DNA of 64,000 bases from Branchiostoma floridae (GCF_000003815.2 NC_049991.1:17561083-17625082); one strand, 5' to 3'. Positions 22,150-34,170 are shown, counted from the stretch's first letter. The notes: a model not told the origin generated them from the sequence alone. Made by a program: numbers and translations.

Positions 22150-23330
22150 AGATTCATTGTCTCAACATGGTAAAATGCTAGTACCTTTCAAATCTTGTAG
22201 GGGATAGTCCGGATAACAAGAAATGATTTCTTTACCAAGCAGACGCAGCCTTAATTTGGTAGTCTCTCTTACTTGATTGCACAATGCTCTGCATAGGTTT
22301 TGCTAAACGTGAGGTCAACGTATGTGCCCCACCCCACCTACCGCACTAGTCGATGAGAGGGCCCGCAGTTTTTCTGATTCATTGTTACACACAGCACAAA
22401 AGTAGCGATTTACACTACCGTGCAAATTCACTGTTACGCGAGAGGTATTATATGGTCACATGAGTATGGAAGTTATGGTCGATTGAAAAGATCAAGACGA
22501 CAATTTCAGCCCAGCCAGTCCTGCTGACCTTGATGTAAAATGTGCCAGCTCGAAGGTTGATGGGAAGGACCATTAGCCCAACCTGGTTGAACTACTTTCA
22601 AAAGTGGCAAACAGCCAAAGTGTCGTCGCTTCGCTGGGAAAGAATACTGTAAATCCACAACATTTAGCCATTAACGTTAATACAAAAAATCAATGTAGGC
22701 AGAATACAGGTAAAAATGTCATAAGGAACTACAAGGCAGCTTTCTTATTATTATTATTAAAGTGCTCGAAAGTTTACTTTAACTTTTAGATGCATTATCG
22801 ACTGTGGAAATATGCTGAATCTAAAAGTACTGTGTTCAAGCAAGGAGGTCATATATAACCTCCTTGATTCAAGCAACGGAATGGTTGATGATCTAAACAA
22901 AGCCATGTTTATAAGAACGATAGCGTAAGTGAAAAAACACCTCAAAAATAATTTAGAATGATAACCATACATATGGTACGCAGTGTGACCTGAAGCCCTT
23001 GTCCTTTCGTATAGGCGATACAAACGTCATAATTGTTTTCTCGGTACAGGAAACGCAGCATCTGTTGACAGCTAATGTCTTCAATACGTTTAAGAGTAAA
23101 AACATATCATGGGATACTGAGTTTTAATCTGTTTTACAAGAAAAATTGAACAAAACGTCCTCTAGATTCGATGCCATTTGTAAAGGTTAAAACAAAAGAA
23201 CTTAAAATGAGCCATAAACAAAGTGCATCGTAGTTCCTGTTAAGCAACTGTCCCGCCATAGTCAGTAACTTCCTTCGTACTGTCTAAGGAATGATGTTCA
23301 AGCCTCACTGGGCAAAAAAACTGAGATATT
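22150..23330. other. No gene; possible third K-like promoter relic
   Basis: TTTTCTCGGTACAGGAAAC at about 23036-23054 is a one-base variant of the shared promoter box, in minus orientation. No ATGAG exon was seen downstream. GATTGCACAATGCTC at about 22274 recalls the gene K 3' flank. Confidence 0.3.
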
Positions 23331-23439
23331 ATATAGATTAAAGACATAAAACTTTATTCAAAAGGTGCATTGTAGCATAATCAGTGTTTATCACGTAAAT
23401 CAGGCGTTCTATCATAGGCCTGGATGGCGCCGTTTTGTC

Positions 23440-23715
23440 TAAAGGTGGACTGTCACTGCACTTGGGGCACCGGTGCGGCACTGCAGGGTTCCTAGATGAC
23501 TCAACGAATGTCAGAGATAAAGAACAAATTTTCTTCCGTTTTGTAGTATTTTGTTGTCTTCTAAGTCATACGTACTTATTCTAAGTCTAAGACTAAGTCA
23601 TAATACGCAATATCTAAATTATCAAAAATCGTCAAAATAACAAAACAGTGCCGCAGCGAATGAACCCTTTAGTGCCACACCGGTGCCTCAAGTGCATTGA
23701 GAGTCCACCATATTC
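23440..23715. mobile_element. Diverged MITE, relative of 13123-13373
   Basis: GGTGGACTGTCACTGCACTT at the left and GTGCATTGAGAGTCCACC at the right are inverted. The interior has TTTTGTTGTCTTCTAAGTCA. It is in the opposite orientation to the 13-kb copy. Confidence 0.55.
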
Positions 23716-24457
23716 AAACCTATAGGTCTTAGACAAAGAGATTGATATCTTCAATCTTTATCTAAAAGATAAGGCAAGGTCATTTCCCCCTTGTGATTGC
23801 ACAATCATCAGCCTGTGTTGCATCAGGCCGGTCAGACGACTTGAATTAATGCATATTCATGAATATTATTGAAAGCTCACTAATGAATTCATCAGCCACA
23901 TCACCTGGTAAACAAGGTGAAGGTAATCGTAGTTTAGACGCATCCTCATGTTACATCTATAGATAGGACAATTATCATCAATGTTTTACACCAGGACAAC
24001 AGATATTTCATATAGTTTATACTCATTGCAAAGTTTTAGTATCGATTTTATTTGACATATAAGACCTTGATTTAACACATTGTATTATGTGTAAAGAAAA
24101 TGATCTTATTAAGGTGTTATATGTTGAAGACAGGGTGTGTCATTTTGGTGGCGACTAACTGATTAGAACTATTGGATATCATCATGAATGTCTAAATGGA
24201 ACCGCCATTTTGTTATAGAAGGGGTCGAAACAAGGTGCATAGATATAAATACCTTTCATGTGCTTTTCAATGTCAGGTAGTCTACCATAGGCAGTGGATG
24301 GAGGCCTTTTCGTCTAAGCAAGGATGTCTAAGCCTCTTCGGACTCAGGCAAAGAGGCAGAAATGTTCAATCTTTTTTTTTAAAGTAAGCCAAGGTCATTC
24401 ACCTTTAATATGGTTGCCTGTGCTGTGTTGGGCCGACCAGACGGCCTTATACGTATA

Positions 24458-24698
24458 CCCCCTTTCCACTAGGACGGCGCTCTCGCCGCGCTCTCTCTGC
24501 GACCAAAGCATTGAAAGATCGCTCAACGAATTTTATAGAAAAGAAACGAATATTTTCACACTTTGTGTATTTTGTTGTCTTCTCAGTCAGATTTTTACGT
24601 TTCGTATAATATACCCAGTGTGAAAGCGAAGGTTACACATATCCTATCTAGGTCGCAGTGAGAGCGCAGCGCGATCGCTGTCTAGTGGAAAGAGGGCC
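24458..24698. mobile_element. Harbinger-like MITE copy (well preserved)
   Basis: CCCCCTTTCCACTAGGACGG at the left and GTCTAGTGGAAAGAGGG at the right. The interior has ATTGAAAGATCGCTCAACGA. One of the least diverged copies here. Confidence 0.8.
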
Positions 24699-24924
24699 AA
24701 AGATGTCATGCATATTCATAAATGAAATTTAAAGGTCACAAATGAATATTCATAAGCAACGCGACTTGTATAAATATGTCGTTTTCTTGTATTTTACTTT
24801 AATATTCACATTTAGGTTCTAAGTTATCTTTTGCACCAGATCAACATCGATATGCATGATATCTCTAAAACTGTACAAATAGAAGTGCGTAGTCTTATAA
24901 ACATGGTACGTAGTCTTTTAGACA

Positions 24925-25272
24925 CGGTTGTTCTCGTCCCTTGTGATTGTGTAAATTTTAACCTAAGTTGCGTGAGCCAGATGGCAAAAATAACAGATCC
25001 ACTCATAAAAAAGTTTGGGGACTTTACCGTGGTCATGAATATTCATGAAAACACAATGTCAACGTCAGAAATCTCATCGATATTCACACTGGGCGTTCAC
25101 TAAGTGAGCTTAAACAAAGTAATCTTTTACATCTAGACATCATGTTATGCTTCCTTTACCAAGAAACCAATCATCTTCGTCAAAAAGACTATAAATAGCA
25201 CGCAGGTGTGTTACGCCTCAGTCTGGTCCGGGCCACCAACTCCATTGCTACTGAGAACGAGTGCGCACTGAA
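24925..25272 (+). promoter_or_regulatory. Promoter and 5' UTR of gene C
   Basis: It matches the gene B promoter block for block. Elements in order are CCTTGTGATTGTGTAA, the GTGGTCATGAATATTCATG element, TTCCTTTACCAAGAAA at 25151-25166, a TATA box (CTATAAATAG) at about 25190, and the conserved UTR GTTACGCCTCAGTCTGGTCC before the ATG at 25273. Confidence 0.7.
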
Positions 25273-27734
25273 ATGAGGCAAGATATCCATTTTTTTGCTC
25301 AATTAGATAGCATGCATGGGTACTAACCACTAAATATGTACTCATATGACAATTAAGTGAAGTGTGTAGGAAAATCATGCAAATTTGTCGGTTTTTCTTT
25401 TTGATAGGCTAGTTTTGAGTGCAAACATCTGAACGGTGGAAGGTTCTAATAAATTTACAATGTTTGTGCACAGCAAAATAAATTTGCGCAAAATGCCAGC
25501 AGTACAAGGCTCAAGTTGAGTTTCCGATGTTTTTTACTGTTATTTACTTAAGATTATTTATTATTCGGCATAAATGCGTACTTTTCTTCACTGATTTTCT
25601 AGTCTCGGCTGCGCTAGCAAAACCTCTGGATCTGCTAGACAGAAAAAGGAGGGAAATCTGTAAATGTTCGCACTTTACTGGAACACATTTGATATACCAA
25701 ACTATTTGCATGTCAATAGCTATAGCAGCGTTTGTAACATATATATCTTCTCATTCCAGGTTTAGGGCTGTGTTCGTCCTTGTTCTGTTTTGCGCCCTGG
25801 TCTGGGAATCGGGCGCATGGTGGCGTCGACGTCGACGACGAACTACGCCTAAAAGTAAATTTGTCCCGATGTACCTGAAAGCATGCTAGTGGTTGCTAAC
25901 TATGCAGTTAAAAATTCTGATCCATAGGTATAGAGTAGCGTGTGGTGTACAAGTACAGTCACTACGTAGAGGTGGCGGTGGTTCTAGCTGGTCAATACGT
26001 CGTACGATTTAGCTGAAGGTTTTCTTGAGATACCCGTGTATCTGCCCTGCAAATTAAATTTCAGCTGTCTTGGTCCAGAAATGCTGTCTTCTTTTCTATT
26101 GTTTGTGGTGATTGGTTCTGTCACAGACGGCTTGAAAAACTCGAAGGCATGAACAAAATCGTATATATGCCTTCGACAAATGTGGCTGCGCGATAGAAAA
26201 TGGTTTACGTATTGGGATGGCATGTGTGCTAGGATTGAAAGACGGTATTAAGTCAAAACCGGTACAATGCGTGATCACTACTCTTTGAAACCACATCAAC
26301 TAATGCTAGAGTCATATTTCTCGAGCTGTCTGCGAACAATCAAGGTTTATATTGAATGAATGCCCACAACTGATAATCTTGAATGATATTTGTTAATTAA
26401 GTTCTACGCGCACTGTTGCTTATCAAAACTGCCCGGGATTGGAAACTTGACCCTAGCATTACAGATTGCATCTGAAAATGATTTGATGGTATATTCATTA
26501 ATGTAAACAGAGATTTAAAAACGTTTTTGAATGTGTTCTTCTTTGTGTTTTTGTTGAACAGATTGCTTTTTTGCGCCGTTCCGTGGAGTGCTAGCCCATA
26601 CGGTGAAAACGACCTGCAACCAGTACCATGGTGGTAAATGCCACTTCCGGTGCAAGGAGAATTACGGCCGCGTCAGGGGGGACTGGTACAGGACCTGCAA
26701 CGATGGGAAGTGGGATGGCACACAATTGAAATGTGGACGTAAGTTGATTTGATATTATGCCATCAGTTAATTGGTTTGGTTGTTCACCACGCACAGCCAG
26801 AGCTGCTTAACAAAGTGGATATTACAAAGAGCTAGGCATCAGCGTTACGTTAATTCGTTATTTTGGATTTAGGCGGACCATAAACTTATGTTTATTTTTC
26901 TTATCATTTATAAGGGTCTCTGTTATACAGATTTATTTAAAACGTCTAGCTATATATTACAGACTGTTACAAGCTAGTAACCAGAACAAGGAAATCTTAC
27001 AGTTGAAGTGAGTTGGGTCACTTGGGTATTATCCATACTCAACATACTCCAGTTTTACGCGGACTGGTACAGTAATTTTTGATTGAAAGAATAGATACAT
27101 TGTATAAATGCGGTTCGTCTGGCTTAAAGAACTTTTCTGAGATTTGCCCTGCTTTCATGTTATCATTTCATTCTCTTATAATTCCTATGGCTTAAATCAT
27201 ACAAGGTTGTACCTTTGGACCAAGTTGTACAAATGCGGTGAAATCTTGGTGCTATCGGCCTTACGCGGTGGGCGAAACATGTCACTTCCAGTGCAAGAGC
27301 GAAGACTTCGAATACGAGAGCGGTAGCTCCCAAAGGACTTGCCAGGCCGGTGGTCTGTTTGGGTCTTGGAGTGGATCGAAATATAAATGCCGACGTATGT
27401 ATGACGTATCATTATTTATTTGCCTTGAGCCAATGAACTTAAGTTAGTAACTTATTATAACAGTGCCACGCAGAGAGGGCAAACAGAAGGTATTTAAGGT
27501 AGTTCAAAAGCCTTGTTGATGCCGTAGTGACAGTGGGTTGTTATCCACCCGCGGTCCACCCCTAGCCTATCCTCCCATCACCCTTTTCCCCCCTAACCGA
27601 AGTAGTCAGGTACCCATCTTTATACCTGGGTGGAGTGAGGAGTAGGTCTTGCATGTAAAACGAATTTCCCCACACGTATCTGATGCATCTGAACTCAAAA
27701 CAATATGATTAACGTCATTGGAGTTACCTTGTCA

Positions 27735-27779
<45 letters not shown>

Positions 27780-30700
27780 TAAAAACAACAACTGTAGTAC
27801 ATTTGTCAAACATACATACTAAGACCAGCGTTTGGAGGAATAACATATACTGGTAGGTCTGGACGAATGACATGGGTAGTGGGACAGTCAGTAAAGACAA
27901 AATACATGAAGTACATTTGTCAAACTACTAGGGAGTCTAGGAATATGTACAATATGTTCGTTACTACACTATGATGAAGCATAGAGTAGTCCAACAATAT
28001 GAAGGGTTCATTCCAAAGTATCAATAGGAAATATGTACAATCAGTCTACACTTGCTGTCAGTCTATTATGGTATAATCGTTCTTCAAAGTTTTTTTTAAA
28101 GACATTAAAGAGGTTGGTTATATACAGGTGTGGATCATTTATATGCCAGATCCAAGTTTTAAAGATTGCCCATTTTGCCACAGTAACAGTAAAGGTTCTA
28201 GTTTTCTGGTCTTTACAGGTTATTACATGATCAATTTTTCCAAGTAAAATCTCCTGACAAGTAATTTTTATGTTGGGCAATGGCACATATGTGTTAACTA
28301 ATTCCCAGAAATTACACAGTCTTTCACATCTAAAGAACATGTGTTCATAATCCTCTATGCTTCCACTACTACATAATGTACATGTTGCATTATATATATG
28401 TCCAGTTTCATCTTTGATACCCCATTTGTGCAGGTTGTGTGCACATGGTAATATCCGGTGTAATAGTTTGTAGTTTAACTCTGCTAACTTAGTGTCTTTA
28501 CAGGTCTGTGTGCTTAACAATCTCCAGATGTTTTCCCATGCCAGGGCTTCAGTAGGAAATATGGATTGCCATTTTTTACAGCAAGTTGGTTCCTTGACCT
28601 GTGCCTGCATTATTGTACTGTAAAACAATTTGCAGGTGTTCTTACTTTTGATTTGTTTTGTTGTTTTACCATCAAATATATATGGGGTAAGGGTGTTAAG
28701 ATCTAGTCTTTGAAAAGGAATTGGGCCTATATGGTTTCTTAAAGCTTTCTTCCATGTAAGAGGTATAGCTTGAAACAGAGTTATATGTTCAATAATACCA
28801 TTTGGTCTTGTGTTTAGGTTTAGGTGAGGGTAGTGATCTAGAGACATGAACTTGTCTAAGGGGAATACATCTTTTATGAATATGATGCCTTTTTTTATCC
28901 AGGTTGGAAAGAAAATTGTTTTACCTTGTGATCTTACATATTTGTTGCACCATATAATTTCTTCCATTATTTCACTTACACTAGAGGGTTTGTTCTTACC
29001 TCCTCCACCAGCAGAGTGGAAGGATGATATTACCTGTTTATAAAATGTGGGGAATTTACTCATGTCAGGACCATCTTTATCAGAAGTAAAATTCATATGT
29101 AATAGTAAATTGTCTGGACCAAGGGAGTTTATAAATGTTAAAGCAATAACTTTCCATCTTGCGTTGTCATTCCTTACTAATCTTGGTACCCAGGATGCAA
29201 GTAGGGCTTGTTTTTGGTGATCTAAGTTTGTCAGGCCTAAACCTCCCAACTCAATAGGTTGGCTAACAACATCTCTTTTGATCTTATCTTTTTTACCATT
29301 CCACAGGAAAGTGAACATTTCTTTCTTTACAATGTTAATCACCCAAGGTGGGGTAATAATCATAGACATGTTATAGATTATTTGTGAAAGGGCAAGGGAT
29401 TTTAAGACAGTAACTTTTCCAAAAAGAGTTAGTTTTCTACCTTTCCAGATTTGAAGTGTGCTTTTCAGTCTTTCAATTTTTTTCTCCCAGTTTAGCAGTT
29501 CACATTCATGGTGTAGGGATGAGTTATAGAAGTATATGCCTAAGGATTTTATAGGTGTCTTTGGCCAAGATATACCCAAGGGAGTGTCTTGTCTGTCAAC
29601 ATAGGATCCAATCCATAAACCTTCACATTTTTTAACATTTAAATTTAGGCTTGAAACACTACAGAAATCTTTAATAAGTCTGAAGGCATTTTCCATTGAT
29701 GTAAGGTCAGAAACAAATAAGGTGGTATCATCAGCTACCTGTGAGATTTTAATGTCAACAGTTTCAGTAGATTGTGTTTTAACTTTAATTCCTTCCACTT
29801 CTTGTGCATGTCTAATCTTTACAGCCATAGTTTCTACCGTGAGGATGAATAGAAGAGCAGATATGGGACAGCCTTGACGTATGCCTTTCTTTAAGGGAAA
29901 GAAGTCAGATAACCATCCTCTATTACTGATGGTGCTGCTAATGTCATTATACATGCATTTTATTGCACTGATAAATGAGGAGCCGAAGTTAAATTTTTCT
30001 AAAACTTTCCACATAAATTTTCTATTTAAAGTGTCAAAAGCTTTACTAAAATCCAGGAAGATTACTGCTCCAGGGATATTTTGGGTTTTAGCATATTCAA
30101 TAACATCATTAATAAGTCTTACATTTTGTCCAATAAATCTACCCTTGATATAAGCTGTTTGGTCATTATCAATTAACTTGTGCAAAACTTTCTTAAGTCT
30201 GTTGGCAAGAACAAAGGCAAATATTTTGTATTCAGTGTTGAGAAGGCTAATTGGTCTCCAATTATCTAGGTTGTGGCGTTCATTTTTTTTGTGTATTAAC
30301 CTTAGCATTGCACGTCTTTGTGAAACAGACATTTTACCTTCTACCAATGTTTCCTGGATAGAATTATAAACTAGGTCTCCTATATAGGGCCAAAACATCT
30401 TAAAAAATTCTGAGGGAATGCCATTAAGGCCAGGGCTTTTGTTTTCTTTCATAGAGAAAAGGGCATCCTTACATTCATCTTTAGTAATTGGTTTATCTAA
30501 GAATTCTCTGTCAGTTTGGCTCAAAATATTTTCTAACTGTACACTTTCTAAGTATTGATCCATGGCTACATCACTTATATTGTCTTCCTGGTATAGTTGT
30601 TCATAGTATTTCTTACATTCACAAAGAATATCTGAGTCTCTATTAATCTCTCTTCCATTAATGGATAATGCGTTAATATCCTTGTCACTTCCTCTTTTCT

Positions 30701-31910
30701 TTTCCAAGTTTAAGAAGTACTTAGTAGGTTTTTCCCCCTCTTCTCTCCATTTGGCTCTAGCTCTTATATAAGCTCCATGTGATTTTTTCATATAAAGGTC
30801 TTCTAAGCTAGATTGTGCTTGCTTGTAGCTAAGTATATTGTCATTAGTTGGATTTTTATCTATCTCATTTTGAAGAAAGGAGACTTTTTTCTCTAACCTC
30901 TCTATCTGTTCTCTGCTTTCTCTGGCTTTCTTGGCTCCATATTGTTTTGAAAACTCAGCTACTTTAATCATACATAAATCTAGTTTATCTCTATTTGATG
31001 TAGTGTTCTTATTACTCTCTTGTTGAATTAAGTTACAGATATTCTCAAAGTATTCTTTGTCTCTCAATAAATCTACATTTAGTTTAAAAGTTCCAGGGCC
31101 TCTGGCATAGTTATGGAATTTGAGTTTTAGAAATATGGCTTGGTGATCGGTAAGTATTGCAGGTCTTATATCACATTTGTCAATTTTTCCTACAAGGGTC
31201 TTGTGAATTAGCCAAAAATCTAGTCTACAGGCTACATTCTTTGTAAGATTACGCCAAGTAAATTGTTGGGTGGTGGGGTTAACTAACCTATAAGCATCAC
31301 ATATTTCCAGTCTAGAACATAGTTTTTTCACAACTTTAGCAGACCTTCCTGCAGTATCTAGTCTACCCCCCTTTTTATCAAATTCAGGATTCAAAACACA
31401 ATTTATATCTCCACCACAAATTAGGTTAGTGGGGTCTAAGCTACTTAACCAATCTGACAGTTTCACAATAAAGTTATTTCTTTCTTTAACCTTATTTGGG
31501 GCATAAATATTTACTAAGCATAGCTCTATATCATCTATGGTGCAGTTCAGGAGAAGGGTTCTTCCATTACTATCTAGGTATTTGCAGTCTATTAACCTTG
31601 TCATGCTTGTCAAATGGGTTTATTTCACTGTTATACACATATTTTGCAGAAGTGTTTGTTTAAAGGAAATGGCACTTTTTGTAGATTAATGTATATGGTA
31701 TTGATAGATGTACAAATAGATTATTTGAAATTTGCGATCATTAATCGTTAAAGACTGCCACATGCATTACATGGAAAGAGCAATAAGACAAAGCCTCTTT
31801 ATTAACTGCAAATACTAAGATTATAGCAAGTAAATTGCCAATAACAAATCTACAATAATATTCTACTTTCAGGTAAATCAGGCAGCGGCTGGTGGTTCTT
31901 GGGAAAGTAG
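25273..31910 (+). CDS. Gene C: secreted Arg-tract, two-CCP protein (5 exons, 167 aa)
   Basis: Exons are 25273-25277, 25760-25854, 26562-26738, 27206-27394 and 31873-31910, with phases 2,1,1,1. The leader MRFRAVFVLVLFCALVWESG is a signal peptide, followed by AWWRRRRRRTTPK. Exons 3 and 4 are two CCPs of the six-cysteine type (CFFAPF...TTCNQYHGGKCHFRCKE, and CTFGPSC...WCYRPYAVGETCHFQC). The last exon adds RKSGSGWWFLGK before the stop. Intron 1 starts with GC (ATGAG|gcaaga) and not GT. Intron 4 is 4.5 kb because a LINE lies inside it in antisense. The protein should be secreted, with a cationic N-terminus and two ligand-binding CCPs. The target is unknown. Confidence 0.78.
27738..27777 (-). repeat. 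Poly(A) tail of the LINE (40 T on plus strand)
   Basis: An uninterrupted 40-base T run at the 3' side of the minus-strand retrotransposon. Its length points to a recent insertion. Confidence 0.9.
27738..31605 (-). mobile_element. 5'-truncated L1/Tx1-like LINE in gene C intron 4
   Basis: A single open frame (31613-28041) is followed by a 260-bp 3' UTR and the poly(A) tract. Both sides carry CTTGTCAA (27728-27735 and 31606-31613), a candidate 8-bp target duplication. The frame opens inside the endonuclease with no upstream ORF1, so the copy is 5'-truncated, as is usual for target-primed insertion. Confidence 0.85.
28041..31613 (-). CDS. LINE ORF2 (endonuclease remnant, reverse transcriptase)
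   Basis: An uninterrupted frame of about 1190 codons. The N-terminal part holds the second half of an apurinic-type endonuclease: VNIYAPN near residue 35, GGDIN near 68 and LTDHQ near 152. The catalytic N-terminal third is missing. Reverse transcriptase motifs follow: WRPISLLN, FLDFSKAFDTLN (about 520), GIRQGCPISALLF, and VADDTTLFV (about 626), in place of the usual FADD/YADD. Near residue 1080 a C-terminal zinc knuckle reads CTLCSSGSIEDYEHMFFRC. No frameshift or stop is present, so the copy is young, but the incomplete endonuclease should prevent self-mobilisation. The Tx1/L1 assignment rests on motif style. Confidence 0.9.
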   Translation of the reverse strand: MTSMTRLIDCKYLDSNGRTLLLNCTIDDIELCLVNIYAPNKVKERNNFIVKLSDWLSSLDPTNLICGGDINCVLNPEFDKKGGRLDTAGRSAKVVKKLCSRLEICDAYRLVNPTTQQFTWRNLTKNVACRLDFWLIHKTLVGKIDKCDIRPAILTDHQAIFLKLKFHNYARGPGTFKLNVDLLRDKEYFENICNLIQQESNKNTTSNRDKLDLCMIKVAEFSKQYGAKKARESREQIERLEKKVSFLQNEIDKNPTNDNILSYKQAQSSLEDLYMKKSHGAYIRARAKWREEGEKPTKYFLNLEKKRGSDKDINALSINGREINRDSDILCECKKYYEQLYQEDNISDVAMDQYLESVQLENILSQTDREFLDKPITKDECKDALFSMKENKSPGLNGIPSEFFKMFWPYIGDLVYNSIQETLVEGKMSVSQRRAMLRLIHKKNERHNLDNWRPISLLNTEYKIFAFVLANRLKKVLHKLIDNDQTAYIKGRFIGQNVRLINDVIEYAKTQNIPGAVIFLDFSKAFDTLNRKFMWKVLEKFNFGSSFISAIKCMYNDISSTISNRGWLSDFFPLKKGIRQGCPISALLFILTVETMAVKIRHAQEVEGIKVKTQSTETVDIKISQVADDTTLFVSDLTSMENAFRLIKDFCSVSSLNLNVKKCEGLWIGSYVDRQDTPLGISWPKTPIKSLGIYFYNSSLHHECELLNWEKKIERLKSTLQIWKGRKLTLFGKVTVLKSLALSQIIYNMSMIITPPWVINIVKKEMFTFLWNGKKDKIKRDVVSQPIELGGLGLTNLDHQKQALLASWVPRLVRNDNARWKVIALTFINSLGPDNLLLHMNFTSDKDGPDMSKFPTFYKQVISSFHSAGGGGKNKPSSVSEIMEEIIWCNKYVRSQGKTIFFPTWIKKGIIFIKDVFPLDKFMSLDHYPHLNLNTRPNGIIEHITLFQAIPLTWKKALRNHIGPIPFQRLDLNTLTPYIFDGKTTKQIKSKNTCKLFYSTIMQAQVKEPTCCKKWQSIFPTEALAWENIWRLLSTQTCKDTKLAELNYKLLHRILPCAHNLHKWGIKDETGHIYNATCTLCSSGSIEDYEHMFFRCERLCNFWELVNTYVPLPNIKITCQEILLGKIDHVITCKDQKTRTFTVTVAKWAIFKTWIWHINDPHLYITNLFNVFKKNFEERLYHNRLTASVD

Positions 31911-32399
31911 TGCTTTCCGAGGCCAGTCATCGGTCGGATGTCTGAAGGAAGTGCTCCAGTAATAACGTGGAAGCCCATCAGTTGTCTTCAATTAACTAAA
32001 TTTACATAAGATCTTCACAGTATATGCCGTGCTTCCATCCTCATTTGCTATGTTCACTGCTGTCACACTCAGTTAACTGGAAATGTCTAACTGAAAGTGT
32101 GAAATTGCTAATAATAAGTAATACGATAATATCTTTGTTTGAACTTATTGTACGGTATTGTTGTAGTGTGAAAATACGCTCAGTATTTCCATCGATGAAT
32201 GATTATCTTAGTATGCCATGACTTTTTGTGCATTTGAAGCATTTTGATTATTTCGTTTTAGTAGAGTTGTAGTTATCATAGTTGCACGAGTGTATATAAA
32301 TAATGGTCATTTTAAGAGCATCAAAGCTAGTCTACATACAATTTTGCGGGTAGTTCTTAGATTTACATGTAGGATTCTATCTGATTGAGTGTAAATACA

Positions 32400-32510
32400 G
32401 CAAGTAAGGTATCTGTATCTGTATCTGTATCTCTATATAGCCGGTATAACCGTCCTTCGGTGTAACACTTGGGGTCACCATGTTTGTAATGCTGTGGTTT
32501 TACAAATAAA
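32400..32510 (+). other. Gene C 3' region with repeat and polyadenylation signal
   Basis: (TGTATC)n at 32406-32435, then TAGCCGGTATAACCG, and AATAAAG at 32505. The AATAAA could end the gene C transcript about 600 bases after its stop codon, but an AATAAA inside a dispersed repeat is equally possible. Confidence 0.35.
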
Positions 32511-32519
32511 GTGCAAAGG

Positions 32520-33085
32520 GAGTCTTTTCTGTTATGCAGTCTTTTATGGCAGTCCTTTGAGCTTAGTACACGACCAGTCCATTTCCTTACTTGTAGTCAT
32601 ACCTGGACAGCACAATGTGTGTAAAAGACAAAATTGAAACTGCTATAATGAAATGAACGAATTTTGTAATCGGACTTGCTCGAAGAATGATCAAAACAAT
32701 TGACTTGAACGCAAAGATAGGTCAGCTTGTATGTAAAGAACTAAGTCTGTCTTCTTTTTATGCTTTATATGCTTTACCAGACACCGAATCAATTTTGATT
32801 AAATTATCAGAGACAGTAAAGCGTTTGGACTACCCTCATTTATTCAGTTTGGTGTAAATGAGGCACACGATCATCGTTCTAAACAAGTATCTTATCTATC
32901 GACACAAAAAGGTCGAGGGACAGATAGTTGTCCTGTAGTTGCCCTAGGCGTAATATGCGGTGTCGGTAGTTATCTGCTGTCACACAGAAGAAAGACGTAA
33001 GGTCAAAGGGCAGGTAGTTTCATGTCACTGCCTGGTGGCGTAACGGCTGTTGTTGGTTGAGTGCAGTGACATGGAATGGATTTGT
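32520..33085. other. No gene seen
   Basis: No coding or repeat structure recognised apart from ordinary AT-rich sequence. Confidence 0.4.
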
Positions 33086-33097
33086 TTTGGTAGACAG

Positions 33098-33268
33098 CTA
33101 ATCTCCAAGCAGATCCTACGGTAGCATAAGATAGTATCAAAAGCTGCCAGAGGAGTGAAGCCGGCTTTAGGAGTGTGTTTCGCTACATGGCAAATGGACA
33201 CCTCTTGGCTGACTAGCCTTTGCCAGTTTGGTACTATCTTATGCCATCGTAGGATCTGCTTGGAGATT
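33098..33268. mobile_element. 171-bp MITE with 9-bp target duplication
   Basis: CTAATCTCCAAGCAGATCCT at the left is mirrored by AGGATCTGCTTGGAGATT at the right. GGTAGACAG flanks both ends (33089-33097 and 33269-33277). The 9-bp duplication points to a Mutator-like mechanism. A second copy is at 55648-55827. Confidence 0.85.
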
Positions 33269-33279
33269 GGTAGACAGCA

Positions 33280-34170
33280 GATATTTGTGAATTCGGGAGG
33301 GTGATAGCCTGTGTAACACAAACTCTGCTGTCCATTTTTTGTAAAATATGAATAAAGATTGAGTTAGAAAAATAACTGCTGTCTAGGGCTGTAACTGGCC
33401 CCTCGCCGGTCGGATGCTGGGTGTGCTGCTATAAGCGAGATTTAATCAGGCTAGGAGAGTGACATTTGTAGCTTTCTTTCAAACGTCTTCGGAGAAAATA
33501 CTGAGAGCCGTAAGAGTAGTGCGACGTTCACTTTTTAATGGGTTTTCTTTTCATAATGAAATATCAAATCTTCTCCCGATAAACATGCCATTAGAAAATC
33601 CAAACAAAAACTCATACCTGAATAACGATGTACGCACTCAGCTGGCCACGTCGATGCAATGGCCTCCCAACGCGAATAACATAAGATTATAGTATACAGC
33701 CGAAGTGGTTTTGGGTGCTGACAGTCTTCGAGCAGACCTTCTCGTAACTGCAGGCCAAGATTTTATCCATCAGCCGGTAGGTACGGTCGGATCTGCTTAG
33801 AGATTAGATATCGAGACAGATACTCCTCAACACATGGCTTAATCGTCTTCGAAACAGAGTCCAAACAGTGCTATCTTTCAGCATTACAATGCCTATTGAG
33901 GTTGACATGTGCGGGGAACCCCTAGGTCATCATGGAGGATCTGGTCTAACAAGTAAAGCTAGATCTAGAGCAATGTCTGTCTGCAAAATGTAACCTAAAA
34001 TGTCAACATATCAACAATTCTGTGCCGGGCAAAAGGAAAGAAGGAAGGAAAGGGAGACGAAGGGAGAAATAATTCTTTTCTGGAGTCACTGTTATGTCGC
34101 CGTGTGAAGTTCCAAACCCAGAGAAAAGGCTATTCCATTGTCCACTTGAAAAAGGTACATTTTTATTTGT
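33280..34170. other. No gene seen
   Basis: A fragment GGTCGGATCTGCTTAGAGATT at about 33789 is a stray end of the 9-bp-duplication MITE. The rest shows no signal. Confidence 0.35.

Noticed and set aside
25527-25889. Long frame with an upstream Met before the gene C signal peptide
   Set aside because: The paralogues join ATGAG directly to this acceptor, and the upstream part reads as intron.
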